A DNA stretch of 64,000 bases from an uncultured Clostridia bacterium (GTDB lineage Bacteria > Bacillota > Clostridia > TANB77 > CAG-508), in assembly GCA_934182465.1 (NCBI GenBank), contig CAKPRG010000004.1, positions 1 to 64,000 on the forward strand, read 5' to 3'. Positions within the stretch are counted from its first letter, which is position 1, and each line of letters begins with the position of its first letter. The notes under the pieces were generated by a model that was not told the DNA's origin, searched no databases, and saw only the letters and a program-made list of their open reading frames with translations. A program made the translations under genes and the position numbers. This document shows, one piece after another, positions 36,281-45,195 of the stretch.

Positions 36281-36318
36281 AAAGAACGGGCTGTAACCCA
36301 AATTACAGTCCGTTCTTT
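36281..36318. terminator. Bidirectional terminator between convergent genes
   Basis: A 16-bp stem AAAGAACGGGCTGTAA/TTACAGTCCGTTCTTT (one wobble pair) with a 6-nt loop, between the plus-strand gene ending at 36206 and the minus-strand gene ending at 36342. Confidence 0.75.
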
Positions 36319-36341
36319 GTACCAGTATAATCATTCTAGTA

Positions 36342-36836
36342 TTACTTCCAATATTTTAAAGGATTTCTGTATTCCGGATATTGATTGTTAAGAATCTCCT
36401 CCCTTTCTGAAAAATACTTTTTAAATTCAGCACTTCCATATTTTCCACATTTTGGACTTGTATACAGTTCTTTCTTTTCTTTTTCATCCCAAATGTATAC
36501 AAAGTGATTCTCTCTTTCATCCATAGAGAAATCAACTCGATATCTACGCACCAAGTTAATACTTGCAGCTGCTTCTTTTCCAAAAAATGTATGCTTTCTG
36601 TAATAAATCGTAGCTCTAACAGAACCATTCTCGTCTACAATATTGGTCCAATATGAGCCATTAGTTTTTTGTAATTGCCATTTTTTTGGTAGTAATGCAG
36701 TTTCAAAAAGCGTATCTTGCATATCTGCCTCATTTTCAAGAAATTCGAACCCTAGTGATTCAAAATCTTCTACACTATTAAAGCGTTTCCTTGGCATCCG
36801 TATTACTGTTCTTTTTTCCTTTAACTCTTCTTTCAT
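36342..36836 (-). CDS. Orphan protein of unknown function, 164 aa
   Basis: The product begins MKEELKEKRT. It is rich in aromatic and charged residues (QKTNGSYWTNIVDENGSVRA, RKHTFFGKEAAASINLVRRY, FVYIWDEKEKKEL), suggesting a compact beta-rich cytoplasmic fold; no family is recognised. ATG 36836 is chosen because AAGGAGG is 8 nt upstream; the open frame extends 33 codons further but crosses the promoter. It has its own promoter, a possible operator and a terminator. It sits between two tRNA clusters, a typical spot for acquired cargo. Confidence 0.7.
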   Translation of the reverse strand: MKEELKEKRTVIRMPRKRFNSVEDFESLGFEFLENEADMQDTLFETALLPKKWQLQKTNGSYWTNIVDENGSVRATIYYRKHTFFGKEAAASINLVRRYRVDFSMDERENHFVYIWDEKEKKELYTSPKCGKYGSAEFKKYFSEREEILNNQYPEYRNPLKYWK

Positions 36837-36879
36837 ATCTAATACCTCCTTAATATTAATTAACAACGGGTTACTAAAT

Positions 36880-36895
36880 TTGTACAAAAGTACAA
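36880..36895. promoter_or_regulatory. Possible operator
   Basis: Inverted repeat TTGTAC-AAAA-GTACAA just downstream of the -10 of the gene at 36342, in the early transcribed region, where a repressor would block transcription. Confidence 0.35.
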
Positions 36896-36912
36896 TAATA
36901 AAACATAATTTT

Positions 36913-36940
36913 ATTATAACACCTTTTCTCCCCAAAGCAA
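36913..36940 (-). promoter_or_regulatory. Promoter of the orphan gene at 36342
   Basis: TTGCTT, 16-nt spacer, TATAAT on the minus strand. Confidence 0.6.
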
Positions 36941-36998
36941 GTATTTTCTAATAAAAAAAGTACTAAAACCTCAACAATTTGAAATCTTAATACTTTTT

Positions 36999-37074
36999 TG
37001 GCTGGACTGGGTAGATTCGAACTACCGAAATGCCAGAGTCAAAGTCTGGTGCCTTACCGCTTGGCTACAGTCCA
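36999..37074 (-). tRNA. tRNA-Gln (anticodon TTG)
   Basis: 76 nt with encoded CCA; acceptor TGGACTG/CAGTCCA, anticodon stem CCAGA/TCTGG around CTTTGAC (TTG). Confidence 0.96.
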
Positions 37075-37088
37075 ATATATATAATTAA

Positions 37089-37165
37089 TGGGGTGGAATA
37101 TGGGACTCGAACCCATGGTCTCCAGTGCCACAAACTGGCGCGTTAACCAACTACGCTAAATCCAC
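37089..37165 (-). tRNA. tRNA-His (anticodon GTG)
   Basis: 77 nt with encoded CCA, the extra G-1 at 37166 opposite C73, and anticodon stem CCAGT/ACTGG around TTGTGGC (GTG). The acceptor stem has one T-T mismatch (pair 6-67). Confidence 0.94.
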
Positions 37166-37199
37166 CATGTTTTATAGCGCCACTTCACAGTGCTCCTTT

Positions 37200-37228
37200 A
37201 TTTTAATTCATATATTCTATTTTGTCAA
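37200..37228 (-). promoter_or_regulatory. Promoter of the His-Gln tRNA cluster
   Basis: TTGACA, 17-nt spacer, TAAAAT on the minus strand, about 35 nt before tRNA-His. The bases from 37229 to 37411 hold only AT-rich sequence and no feature I can support. Confidence 0.78.
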
Positions 37229-37411
37229 TACTTTTTCTAATTTTTTTCAATTTTTTTCTAAAAACTTGCTTTTTTCGTACAAATTTCATTTACTTTACAA
37301 AATTTCATTTAACTTTTCACTTGACGATTTTTTCTGATTTTTTTAATATTTTTTCTTTTCAATGTTTATTATGTATATTAGTAAAACAAAAGTGAAAATT
37401 ATGATAATTGC

Positions 37412-37457
37412 AAAAACTCATTCTTTTTTGCATTAATTGCTATGAGAATGAGTTTTT
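37412..37457 (-). terminator. Terminator of the S41 protease gene
   Basis: A 13-bp stem AAAAACTCATTCT/AGAATGAGTTTTT with a 20-nt loop, downstream of the gene ending at 37485. Confidence 0.8.
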
Positions 37458-37484
37458 AGGCATTTTTCATATTTTATAAGCAAA

Positions 37485-38705
37485 CTATTTTAATAGTTCC
37501 TTTGCTTTATCTAATTGTGTATCATTTGTATTTCCAGAATCTTTTGAAGGTAATTCAACAGTATAATCTGGTTCTATTCCAACTTGATTAATTTTTGTTT
37601 CATTTGGTGTAAAATATTCAGCAAATGTAAGTTTTAGTACACTTCCATCTGTTAGTTGGAAAACATTTTGTATTACACCTTTTCCATAAGTTTTTTCTCC
37701 TACGATTTTAGCTCTGCCATTATCTTTTAATGCTCCTGTTAAAATCTCTGAAGCACTAGCTGAATAATAGTTTACTAATACTACCATATCTGATGTTGTA
37801 TCTATTGGATCATTTTCTGTTTTTGTTTCTACTTTATTATCATCTGAATCTACAGTATATAAAACCGTTTTATCTTTATCCAAGAAATAATTAGCTATTT
37901 TTAATGCTTCATCAACTAATCCACCTGTATTATATCTTAAATCTAATATATATTTATTAGCTCCTTTAGATTTTAAATCTTCTAATGCTGTTTTTAATTC
38001 TTCTGCACAGCCTTCATCAAATGTTAATAAAGATATATATCCTACATTGTTTTCTAGCATTTCAGATTCAACATGATATATTTTTACTTCTCTTCTCTCA
38101 ACTTCAAATTCTTTGTATTCATTTCCTCTAGCAATTTTTAATTTAACTTTTCCGCCTTCTTTACCTTTTATAAGTTTTGAAGCATCTTCTGGTTTCTTTC
38201 CTAAAAAATCTTGATCATCAATTGAAACAATTATATCTTCTGCTTGCAAACCTGCTTCTTCTGCTGGACTGCCTTTTATTGTTGAAGCTATTACTATATT
38301 GTTATCTTCATTTTGACTCATATAAATACCAATTCCATAATAATTACCTAATGCAGATTCTTGAAATTCGTCCCATTCCTCTTTAGTATAATATTCAGAA
38401 TATTTATCTCCTAAACCATTTACATATCCTTTTATTGTTTCATTTAAAACTTTTTCGTTATCAATTTCACCAATATAATATTTGTCTATAACAGATTTAA
38501 ATGTTTCTAGTGAACTTGATATTGCTTTTATTGTATCACTTGAATCTGTTAGTTCTGTCTTATTTACTTTTAATCCTGCATCAGCATATCTTTTTGTTAC
38601 ATAATAAAATGTAGCACTAGCAGAAATTACTACTGCAATACAAAATGTTGCAATAATTGAAAATATAAACTTGTATTTTAATTGTTTTTTTTCGTAAGAA
38701 TCCAT
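37485..38705 (-). CDS. C-terminal processing protease (S41), membrane-anchored
   Basis: A 406-aa protein: one N-terminal helix (about 12-36), a helical segment, a PDZ domain (about 110-195, GIGIYMSQ to VKLKIARG) and the S41 catalytic domain with the nucleophile in NYYSASASEIL and the general-base lysine in KTYGKGVIQ. Such proteases trim exported proteins, often cell-wall hydrolases; here it directly follows two M23 peptidases and ftsEX. The Shine-Dalgarno AGAGGAGAG lies 26 nt before ATG with a palindrome in between (38716-38730), and no nearer start codon exists in frame. Confidence 0.95.
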   Translation of the reverse strand: MDSYEKKQLKYKFIFSIIATFCIAVVISASATFYYVTKRYADAGLKVNKTELTDSSDTIKAISSSLETFKSVIDKYYIGEIDNEKVLNETIKGYVNGLGDKYSEYYTKEEWDEFQESALGNYYGIGIYMSQNEDNNIVIASTIKGSPAEEAGLQAEDIIVSIDDQDFLGKKPEDASKLIKGKEGGKVKLKIARGNEYKEFEVERREVKIYHVESEMLENNVGYISLLTFDEGCAEELKTALEDLKSKGANKYILDLRYNTGGLVDEALKIANYFLDKDKTVLYTVDSDDNKVETKTENDPIDTTSDMVVLVNYYSASASEILTGALKDNGRAKIVGEKTYGKGVIQNVFQLTDGSVLKLTFAEYFTPNETKINQVGIEPDYTVELPSKDSGNTNDTQLDKAKELLK

Positions 38706-38715
38706 TAATTTTTTG

Positions 38716-38740
38716 TTAGTTTGAAACTAAACTCTCCTCT
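38716..38740 (-). promoter_or_regulatory. Displaced Shine-Dalgarno plus hairpin before the S41 protease gene
   Basis: AGAGGAGAG (38732-38740) is followed by TTAGTTTCAAACTAA (38716-38730), which can fold into a 6-bp hairpin. If folded, the spacing to ATG shrinks from 26 to about 11 nt. Confidence 0.5.
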
Positions 38741-38746
38741 CTATTT

Positions 38747-39955
38747 TTATGGTAAATATTGTGTTGGGTTAACTCTTGATCCATTTACCCATACTTCAAA
38801 ATGTAAATGATATCCTGTTGAATTTCCTGTTGTTCCTACACTCATTATTTGTTGTCCTTGTGAAACTCTATCACCAGCTTGAACTAATCTTGAATTTGGC
38901 ATTCCATGTGCATATAGTGTAATTGTTCCATCATCATGTGCTATTATTATATGCTCTCCATAGCTTACATATTTTCCATTTACTTTTTTTGCTTGTGATT
39001 TATAAACAGTACCTGCTTTTGCTGCTAATACTGGTGTACCACCTGATACAGCAAAATCAACTCCTGTGTGTCCACTATATCCATAATATCCAGTTGTTAT
39101 ATTATTTTTAGTTTTTCCAGCAATTGGACATATAAATCCTGAAGCACTAGGATTTACAGATACATTACTTGAACTACCAGAGCTTTGGTTCTTTCTTGCT
39201 TGTTCTTGTTGTTTTCTTTTTTGTTCTGCTATTAATGCTGCAATTTCATTTTCTATTTCTTTTTTATATTTTTCTTGTTCTTCTAGTTGCTCTTCTAAAG
39301 CTTTTTCTTCAGCACTTAAATTATTTACTACTTTTTGTTTTTCTTTCTTCGTAACATTTAAAGCATCTTTTTTAGTTTGAATTGTTTGTTTTGATGATTC
39401 TACCTCTTTTTTAGAATTTTCCAATGATACTTTTTCATTTTCTATTGCTTCTTTTTCATTTGATATTTGATCTAATAAATCTGTATCATGTTCTGTTAAT
39501 TTTTCTATTAAATAATATTTAGAAATAAAATCTGAAATATCTTTAGAACTAAACAATACATCTAAATATGATGTTTTCCCTGTTTTGTACATTGCAACAA
39601 GTCTTTTTTCTAATAATTCTTTATTTTCTTGATATTTCTTTTCTTTTTCTTCTATATTTTTTTGCTTTTCTGTTATTTCATTATTTAAGTCTGATAATTG
39701 TGACTCTAATTTACTAATTTCTGATTCGTAATCATTCATCTGACTATTTAATCTTGTTATTTGTGTTAATTGGTCAGTCATCTTTGATTTTACGCCTGCA
39801 ATTTCAGAGTTTGTAGCATCAATCTGATCTTGTACATCATCTTTTTTATCTTGTAAATCACTTTGTTGTGATGCATATGAATAATATATGTTTGAAAATA
39901 CTAAAATTGCTAAAATTATTAACGACACAATTTTACTTATGTAATTTTTTTTCAT
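38747..39955 (-). CDS. Coiled-coil M23 peptidase (EnvC/PcsB-like)
   Basis: A 402-aa secreted protein: signal sequence (about 1-28, ending in SYASQQ), a long coiled coil (about 30-250), a Ser/Asn linker, and a C-terminal LytM/M23 domain with HTGVDF and HLHFEVW zinc ligands. The architecture matches EnvC-type division hydrolases that FtsEX controls, but here the catalytic residues are kept, so it may cut peptidoglycan itself. 69 nt after a paralogue, followed by the S41 protease; ACGGAGG before ATG. Confidence 0.93.
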   Translation of the reverse strand: MKKNYISKIVSLIILAILVFSNIYYSYASQQSDLQDKKDDVQDQIDATNSEIAGVKSKMTDQLTQITRLNSQMNDYESEISKLESQLSDLNNEITEKQKNIEEKEKKYQENKELLEKRLVAMYKTGKTSYLDVLFSSKDISDFISKYYLIEKLTEHDTDLLDQISNEKEAIENEKVSLENSKKEVESSKQTIQTKKDALNVTKKEKQKVVNNLSAEEKALEEQLEEQEKYKKEIENEIAALIAEQKRKQQEQARKNQSSGSSSNVSVNPSASGFICPIAGKTKNNITTGYYGYSGHTGVDFAVSGGTPVLAAKAGTVYKSQAKKVNGKYVSYGEHIIIAHDDGTITLYAHGMPNSRLVQAGDRVSQGQQIMSVGTTGNSTGYHLHFEVWVNGSRVNPTQYLP

Positions 39956-40023
39956 TTTTTCCTCCGTTTTCTATAATTATTTTATTATATTTTTATTAAT
40001 TTTATCTTAAATAGTCGAATTTT

Positions 40024-41259
40024 TTATTGTGAATTTGTTAAATCAATCGTTTCAGATTCTTGATTATTAGAACTATTGTATGAAGTTATATAGTCTAATG
40101 GTTGAACTGGATTTCCGTTTACTCTTACTTCAAAATGTGCATGTGGTCCTGTTGAATATCCTGTAGAACCTACTTTCAAAACTGCTGTACCTTTAAAAAC
40201 TGTTTGTCCAACTGACACTAAAATTTCACTTCCATGCGCATATAATGTTGATATTCCTCCACCATGATCAATCATTACCATATTTCCATAAGCTGTATTA
40301 TATTCTGCTTTTACAACAATTCCATCATTTGCAGCTACAAAAGTTGCCCCTATTGGAGCTGATATATCTGTTCCTGTATGAAGCTTATACACTCCAGTAA
40401 TTGGATGTGTTCTCATTCCATACTGTGATGTTATAGTTGTATATCCTGGAACAGGCCAAGCCATTATACCACCAACATATTTTTCACCTACATTAGCTAG
40501 TGCTAATTTTTTTATTTCTAATTCTACTGATTGTATTTGTTGTCTATAATTTTCTATTTCTTGATGTAAAGCTAAGTCTTGTTCATTTAATTCAGTAACT
40601 CTTTTGTCTTTTATTATTTTCATGTTTGATAATGCAATTTGTGTTTTTTCTCTAGTTTCTCTAGATACCATCAGCACATTTTTTTTAGTTTCTAAGTTAT
40701 TTGCTAAAGTTTGTATACTATCTCTTTTTTCTTCAACAGCTTTCAATAAATTTGTATCTGTTTTAGTTATTATTGTAAGATAATAATAATTTGATAAAAA
40801 TTGAGATAGTGATTTAGAATTTAACAGAACATCTAAATAACTTGCATTTCCAAATTTATACATAGCAACCAATCTTGCTTCTAATGCATTTTTTTGTTTT
40901 GCATATTTTTCTTTTAATGATGCTAATTCTACTTCTGTTGTTTCTATATATTTGTTTAATTCTATTTCTTGTAATTCTATTTCAGCTATTTCATTTTGCT
41001 TATCTGCAATTTCTTGTGATAAATTTTCTAATTCTAATAAAGTTGCAGACATATCTTCTTGAATATATTGTATTTCTGATTCTTTTTGTTGTATTTGATT
41101 TTCCAAATCACTTTTTTGAACATTTAAACTATCTAGTGTATTTTCAGCCACATTACTTTGTTCTTGATTTTCTTGAATATTATCTTCTGCAAAAACAGTA
41201 ACTGTAAGTAATACACAAATTACTAAAATTATGAAATTAATTTTAATAATATTTTTCAA
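40024..41259 (-). CDS. Coiled-coil M23 peptidase (EnvC/PcsB-like), paralogue
   Basis: A 411-aa protein with signal sequence (about 1-25, VFAEDN), coiled coil (about 35-250) and a C-terminal M23 domain with HTGTDIS and HAHFEVR. It shares layout and the motif (Y/L)LDVL(F/L)(S/N)SK with the gene at 38747, so the two are paralogues. It starts at TTG 41259, 7 nt after GGAGG, and comes 2 nt after ftsX: the classic FtsEX-hydrolase arrangement. Confidence 0.93.
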   Translation of the reverse strand: MKNIIKINFIILVICVLLTVTVFAEDNIQENQEQSNVAENTLDSLNVQKSDLENQIQQKESEIQYIQEDMSATLLELENLSQEIADKQNEIAEIELQEIELNKYIETTEVELASLKEKYAKQKNALEARLVAMYKFGNASYLDVLLNSKSLSQFLSNYYYLTIITKTDTNLLKAVEEKRDSIQTLANNLETKKNVLMVSRETREKTQIALSNMKIIKDKRVTELNEQDLALHQEIENYRQQIQSVELEIKKLALANVGEKYVGGIMAWPVPGYTTITSQYGMRTHPITGVYKLHTGTDISAPIGATFVAANDGIVVKAEYNTAYGNMVMIDHGGGISTLYAHGSEILVSVGQTVFKGTAVLKVGSTGYSTGPHAHFEVRVNGNPVQPLDYITSYNSSNNQESETIDLTNSQ

Positions 41260-41261
41260 GT

Positions 41262-42155
41262 TTAAACCTCCAAATATTTTCTCATTGAAATACTACTTCC
41301 TAAAATACCAATACCAATTCCTAGCATTCCATATACTGCTAATATATATCTTGATAATTCTTGGAATTGAAGTAATGATACTTGCATTTGTTGTAAAATC
41401 ATAGATGATTCTATTTTTTCAATTATTGCATTATACAATAAACCGACTATACAAACTGTTATTAAAGCAGCAATTATTCCTATAATTATACCTTCTACAA
41501 TAAATGGTCCTCTAATAAATCCATTTGTTGCACCAACATATTTCATTATCGAAATTTCTTTTCTTCTTGCATGTACAGTTAATTTTATTGTATTTGAAAT
41601 AATTGTTATTGATATAATAATTAACAATACGAAAATTACTCCAATTGCAATACGAACACCATTTGCAATTTTCATTAATAAATCTATTGTTTGATCACTA
41701 CTCATAATATCATCTACATTTTCCATTTGTAATATTTCTGACTTTACTTGTTCACTATAACTTAAATCAGTTAAAGTTACTATATATGATGCGGGAAATA
41801 CTCCTTCAAAACCTTCTAGTAAAGACTGATAATCTTTTAATTCGTCTTTTACTGTATCTAAGGCTTGTTGTTTAGTTTTTAATTTTACAGAATTTACTCC
41901 ATCTAACTTTTTAATTTTATTTCCAAGCTCGCTTACTTGTTCATCTGTTGCATCTATTTTTATAAATACTTCCATTCCTTGTGCTTGCTGAACTTGATTC
42001 ATTATTGTATTAACATTTTCACCAATAGCAAAAAATACACCAAACAAAAACATTGCACATATCATTGTTATTAGTGAAGACATTGTTGCTTTTTTATTTT
42101 TAAATAAATTTCTAAAACCTTCACTTATTAAATATGTAAAACTATTATATCTCAC
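41262..42155 (-). CDS. ftsX: Cell division ABC permease FtsX
   Basis: A 297-aa membrane protein: cytoplasmic N-terminus (RYNSFTYLISEGFRNLFKNK), helix 1, an extracellular loop that in FtsX binds hydrolases or their adaptors, and three C-terminal helices. I place the start at GTG 42155, which overlaps the ftsE stop by 11 nt and lies 8 nt after AGGGTGG; the frame opens 8 codons earlier. With FtsE it transmits ATP hydrolysis to peptidoglycan hydrolases at the septum, here probably the M23 proteins next to it. Confidence 0.95.
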   Translation of the reverse strand: MRYNSFTYLISEGFRNLFKNKKATMSSLITMICAMFLFGVFFAIGENVNTIMNQVQQAQGMEVFIKIDATDEQVSELGNKIKKLDGVNSVKLKTKQQALDTVKDELKDYQSLLEGFEGVFPASYIVTLTDLSYSEQVKSEILQMENVDDIMSSDQTIDLLMKIANGVRIAIGVIFVLLIIISITIISNTIKLTVHARRKEISIMKYVGATNGFIRGPFIVEGIIIGIIAALITVCIVGLLYNAIIEKIESSMILQQMQVSLLQFQELSRYILAVYGMLGIGIGILGSSISMRKYLEV

Positions 42156-42831
42156 TACTATAACCACCCTTTTTATCATCTCTTACAATTATACCTTTAT
42201 CTATTTGTATAACTCTTTTTTTCATTTTATCTACAATATCTTGTGCGTGTGTTGCCATAACTACTGTTGTTCCTCTTGCATTAATATCGTTTAATAAATT
42301 CATTATATCCCAAGATGTAACTGGATCTAAGTTTCCTGTAGGCTCGTCAGCTATAATCATTGTTGGATTATTTACTAAAGCTCTTGCTAGAGCAACCCTT
42401 TGTTGCTCACCACCAGAAAGTTCATTTGGATAACATTTTGCTTTGTTACTTAATCCAACTAAAGAAAGTACCATTGGAACTTGTCTTCTTATATGTCTTG
42501 GTGTAGCTTTTACAATATACATAGCAAATGCTACATTTTCGTAAACTGTTTTGTCTGGAAGTAAACGGAAGTCTTGAAATACTACTCCCATACTTCTACG
42601 TAAAAATGGAACTCTTTTAGGTTTCAAAAAAGTAATATCTTTTCCATTAATAATAATATTTCCTTTGTTTGCTTCTTCTTCTTTTAAAATTAATTTTATT
42701 AAAGTTGATTTTCCTGAACCAGATGTTCCAACTAAAAATGCAAATTCACCTTTTTCAATTGTGAAACTTGCATTGTGAACTGCCTCTGTACCAGTATTAT
42801 ATATTTTTGTTACATTTTTAAATTCGATCAT
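42145..42831 (-). CDS. ftsE: Cell division ATP-binding protein FtsE
   Basis: A 228-aa ABC ATPase with Walker A GTSGSGKST (about 35-43), Q-loop FQDFRLLPDKTVYENVAFAM (the FtsE-typical version), signature LSGGEQQRVALARAL and Walker B MIIADEPTGNLD. It pairs with FtsX, whose gene overlaps its 3' end. AAGGAAGGTG lies 11 nt before ATG. Confidence 0.97.
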   Translation of the reverse strand: MIEFKNVTKIYNTGTEAVHNASFTIEKGEFAFLVGTSGSGKSTLIKLILKEEEANKGNIIINGKDITFLKPKRVPFLRRSMGVVFQDFRLLPDKTVYENVAFAMYIVKATPRHIRRQVPMVLSLVGLSNKAKCYPNELSGGEQQRVALARALVNNPTMIIADEPTGNLDPVTSWDIMNLLNDINARGTTVVMATHAQDIVDKMKKRVIQIDKGIIVRDDKKGGYSSEI

Positions 42832-42931
42832 TTATTTTTTAGCACCTTCCTTATAAAAATACTTCTTATGCTATTTTAATTCTATAATATAATATCAGTA
42901 AACGTAAAAAAATGCAATACCATAAAAAAGA

Positions 42932-42971
42932 AAAAGAGGGAAAAAAAGTATTAGCTACTAATTTCCCCTCT
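42932..42971 (-). terminator. Terminator of the orphan gene at 43004
   Basis: AGAGGGGAAA pairs with TTTCCCTCT (one bulge) around a long loop; on the minus strand it is followed by TTTTCTTTTTT. Confidence 0.65.
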
Positions 42972-43003
42972 AATGGATTACTTGCAACATTGAAACTTAA
43001 GAA

Positions 43004-43303
43004 TTATACAATCTCTGGACATTCCTGTCTACCCTCAAAGATGTCGAGTTCGAGTTTATTCTGCTCCATATCCAGTTTCCAAAGATGAGTTTTTTTATTT
43101 ACTTCAATATATCCCATCTTTTTCAGCTGTTCTTCTGTTTCAGTACGAAATTCTTCATCTTCCTGAAACTCTTCGAGACTTACTAAAGCATGTCCCTGTC
43201 TTCTCAATTGCTTTCTAATTCTTTCATCAATTTTCAAACATCTTGTTGCAAACCGGCAATATGCCAGTTTTGGGCAAAGTTTTGGATTTTTATTATCTGC
43301 CAT
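43004..43303 (-). CDS. Orphan protein of unknown function, 99 aa, GC-richer
   Basis: The product begins MADNKNPKLC and has four cysteines (CPKLAYCRFATRC and a C-terminal CPEIV), so the N-terminal trio could bind metal. The middle is basic (RIRKQLRRQGH), the rest acidic and helical. No family is recognised. It is GC-richer than its neighbours (26 of 60 bases at 43021-43080 by my count), has a near-consensus promoter, a strong ribosome site (AAAGGAGG) and its own terminator, and interrupts the ftsE/transketolase region. It resembles the orphan at 2578 in these traits. Confidence 0.72.
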   Translation of the reverse strand: MADNKNPKLCPKLAYCRFATRCLKIDERIRKQLRRQGHALVSLEEFQEDEEFRTETEEQLKKMGYIEVNKKTHLWKLDMEQNKLELDIFEGRQECPEIV

Positions 43304-43354
43304 AACTTAGCCCTCCTTTCCATATTTTATAGTTTCTATATTTTATCACATATT

Positions 43355-43382
43355 TTTATAAATTTCAATTGTTTTATGTCAA
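43355..43382 (-). promoter_or_regulatory. Promoter of the orphan gene at 43004
   Basis: TTGACA, 16-nt spacer, TATAAA on the minus strand, 52 nt before the start codon. Confidence 0.72.
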
Positions 43383-43394
43383 CTTTTGTTAATT

Positions 43395-44324
43395 TTAACT
43401 TCTCATTTCTTTTACAATTGCATCTGCATTTAATCCAAAATATTTCATTAATTCAACTGCTTTTCCTGATTTTCCAAAACAATCTTTCATACCCATTCTT
43501 TTTAATTTTATTGGATATTTTTCAGTTAAAACTTCTGCTATTGCTGTTCCTAAACCACCAATAATACTATGGTCTTCAATAGAAACTAATTTATCAGTCT
43601 CTCTTGCACATTTTGCTATTATATTTTCATCTATTGGTTTTATAGAAATCATATCCACTACTCTAATATCTATTCCGTATTCTTTTAACATTTTTTGTGC
43701 TTTTAAAGCTTCTGCTACCATTACTCCTGTTGCAAAAACAGTTCCATCTACTCCATATCCAAATTGAACAGCTTTTCCTAATTCAAAAATTTTAGTTTCA
43801 TCATATATAACTGGTGTTGCTGCTCTTGCAACTCTAATATATACTGGTCCATTTATTTTGCTAGCCTCTTCTACTGCCCATTTTGTAGATATATCATCAG
43901 ATGGACATAGAACTGTCATGTTTGGTAATCCTCTCATTAAACTAATATCTTCTAACATTTGATGTGTAGCACCATCTTCACCAACAGTAATTCCTGCATG
44001 TGTTCCACATATTTTTACATTAAGATTTGGATAACATACACTGGCTCGTATTTGGTCATAAGCTCTTCCTGTTGCAAAAACAGCAAAACTTGCAGCAAAT
44101 GGTATTTTCCCACAAGTTGCCAACCCTGCTGCTGTATCTATCATATCTTGTTCTGAAATCCCCATATCAAAAAATCTTTCTGGAAATTCTTTAGCAAAAA
44201 TACTTGTTTTAGTTGCTCCTGATAAATCTGCATCTAATGCTACTACATTTTTATTTTCTTCTCCTAGTGAAGCTAAAGCTTCTCCAAAACTTTGTCTTGT
44301 AGCAATTTTTATATCTTCTTTCAT
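43395..44324 (-). CDS. Transketolase, C-terminal (pyrimidine-binding) subunit
   Basis: A 309-aa subunit with the pyrimidine-binding domain (LDADLSGATKTSIF, ERFFDMGISEQDMIDTAAGL, GVTVGEDGATHQMLEDI-like block) and the C-terminal domain with IEDHSIIGGLGTAIAEV. Works with the N-terminal subunit encoded 12 nt upstream to transfer two-carbon units in the non-oxidative pentose phosphate pathway. Split transketolases are common in Clostridia and archaea. GGAGAG before ATG. Confidence 0.95.
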   Translation of the reverse strand: MKEDIKIATRQSFGEALASLGEENKNVVALDADLSGATKTSIFAKEFPERFFDMGISEQDMIDTAAGLATCGKIPFAASFAVFATGRAYDQIRASVCYPNLNVKICGTHAGITVGEDGATHQMLEDISLMRGLPNMTVLCPSDDISTKWAVEEASKINGPVYIRVARAATPVIYDETKIFELGKAVQFGYGVDGTVFATGVMVAEALKAQKMLKEYGIDIRVVDMISIKPIDENIIAKCARETDKLVSIEDHSIIGGLGTAIAEVLTEKYPIKLKRMGMKDCFGKSGKAVELMKYFGLNADAIVKEMRS

Positions 44325-44336
44325 ACTTAAACTCTC

Positions 44337-45173
44337 CTATTTTCCTTTTATTATAAGTTCTTTCATCGCTTGTGCATATTCTTCTTCATTAGGTGCTTTT
44401 CCATGCCAACCAGCATTGTTTTCCATATAAGAAACACCTTTACCTTTTATTGTTTTTGCAATAATTGCAGTAGGCTTACCTTTTATTCTTTTTGCTTCTT
44501 CAAAAGCATTTATAATAGATTTAAAATCATGTCCATTTATCTTTAAAACTTCAAATCCAAAGTCTTTAAATTTTTTATCTATTGGATATGGACTCATTAC
44601 TTCTGAAACTACTCCATCTATTTGTAAATTATTGTTATCTACAATTACACATAAATTGTCTAATTTGTAATGACTTGCTGACATTGCAGCTTCCCACACT
44701 TGTCCTTCTTCTATTTCTCCATCCCCTAATAAACAATAAACTCTATAATCTTTTTTATCTAATTTTCCTGCTAAAGCCATTCCATTAGCTACAGATAAAC
44801 CTTGACCAAGAGATCCTGTTGACATATCTACACCTGGTATTTTTTTCATATCTGGATGACCTTGTAAAATGCTATTTATTGATCTAAAACCTCTTAAATC
44901 TTCTTTTTTTATAAAACCTCGCTCAGCTAATGTTGCATATAAAGCTGGTGAAGCATGTCCTTTTGATAAAACAAATCTATCTCTATTTTCATCTTTTGGT
45001 TCTATTGGACTTACATTCATTTCTAAAAAATATAATACTGTTAATATATCTGCTATAGATAATGAACCACCTGGATGTCCAGATGATGCCATATACACCA
45101 TTTCAACAATATTTCTTCTTATGCTTATAGCTTTTTCTTCAAGTTCTTTATACAATTCTTCTTTGTTTCCCAT
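44337..45173 (-). CDS. Transketolase, N-terminal (thiamine-diphosphate-binding) subunit
   Basis: A 278-aa subunit carrying the thiamine diphosphate motif GDGEIEEGQVWEAAM...NNLQIDG, with SSGHPGGSLSIADILTVLYF at the N-terminus and SKGHASPALYA. Partner of the gene at 43395. A collapsed upp pseudogene lies 23 nt upstream, so the transcript may once have included upp. Confidence 0.96.
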   Translation of the reverse strand: MGNKEELYKELEEKAISIRRNIVEMVYMASSGHPGGSLSIADILTVLYFLEMNVSPIEPKDENRDRFVLSKGHASPALYATLAERGFIKKEDLRGFRSINSILQGHPDMKKIPGVDMSTGSLGQGLSVANGMALAGKLDKKDYRVYCLLGDGEIEEGQVWEAAMSASHYKLDNLCVIVDNNNLQIDGVVSEVMSPYPIDKKFKDFGFEVLKINGHDFKSIINAFEEAKRIKGKPTAIIAKTIKGKGVSYMENNAGWHGKAPNEEEYAQAMKELIIKGK

Positions 45174-45195
45174 AATTATTTACCTTTCGTTTAAT

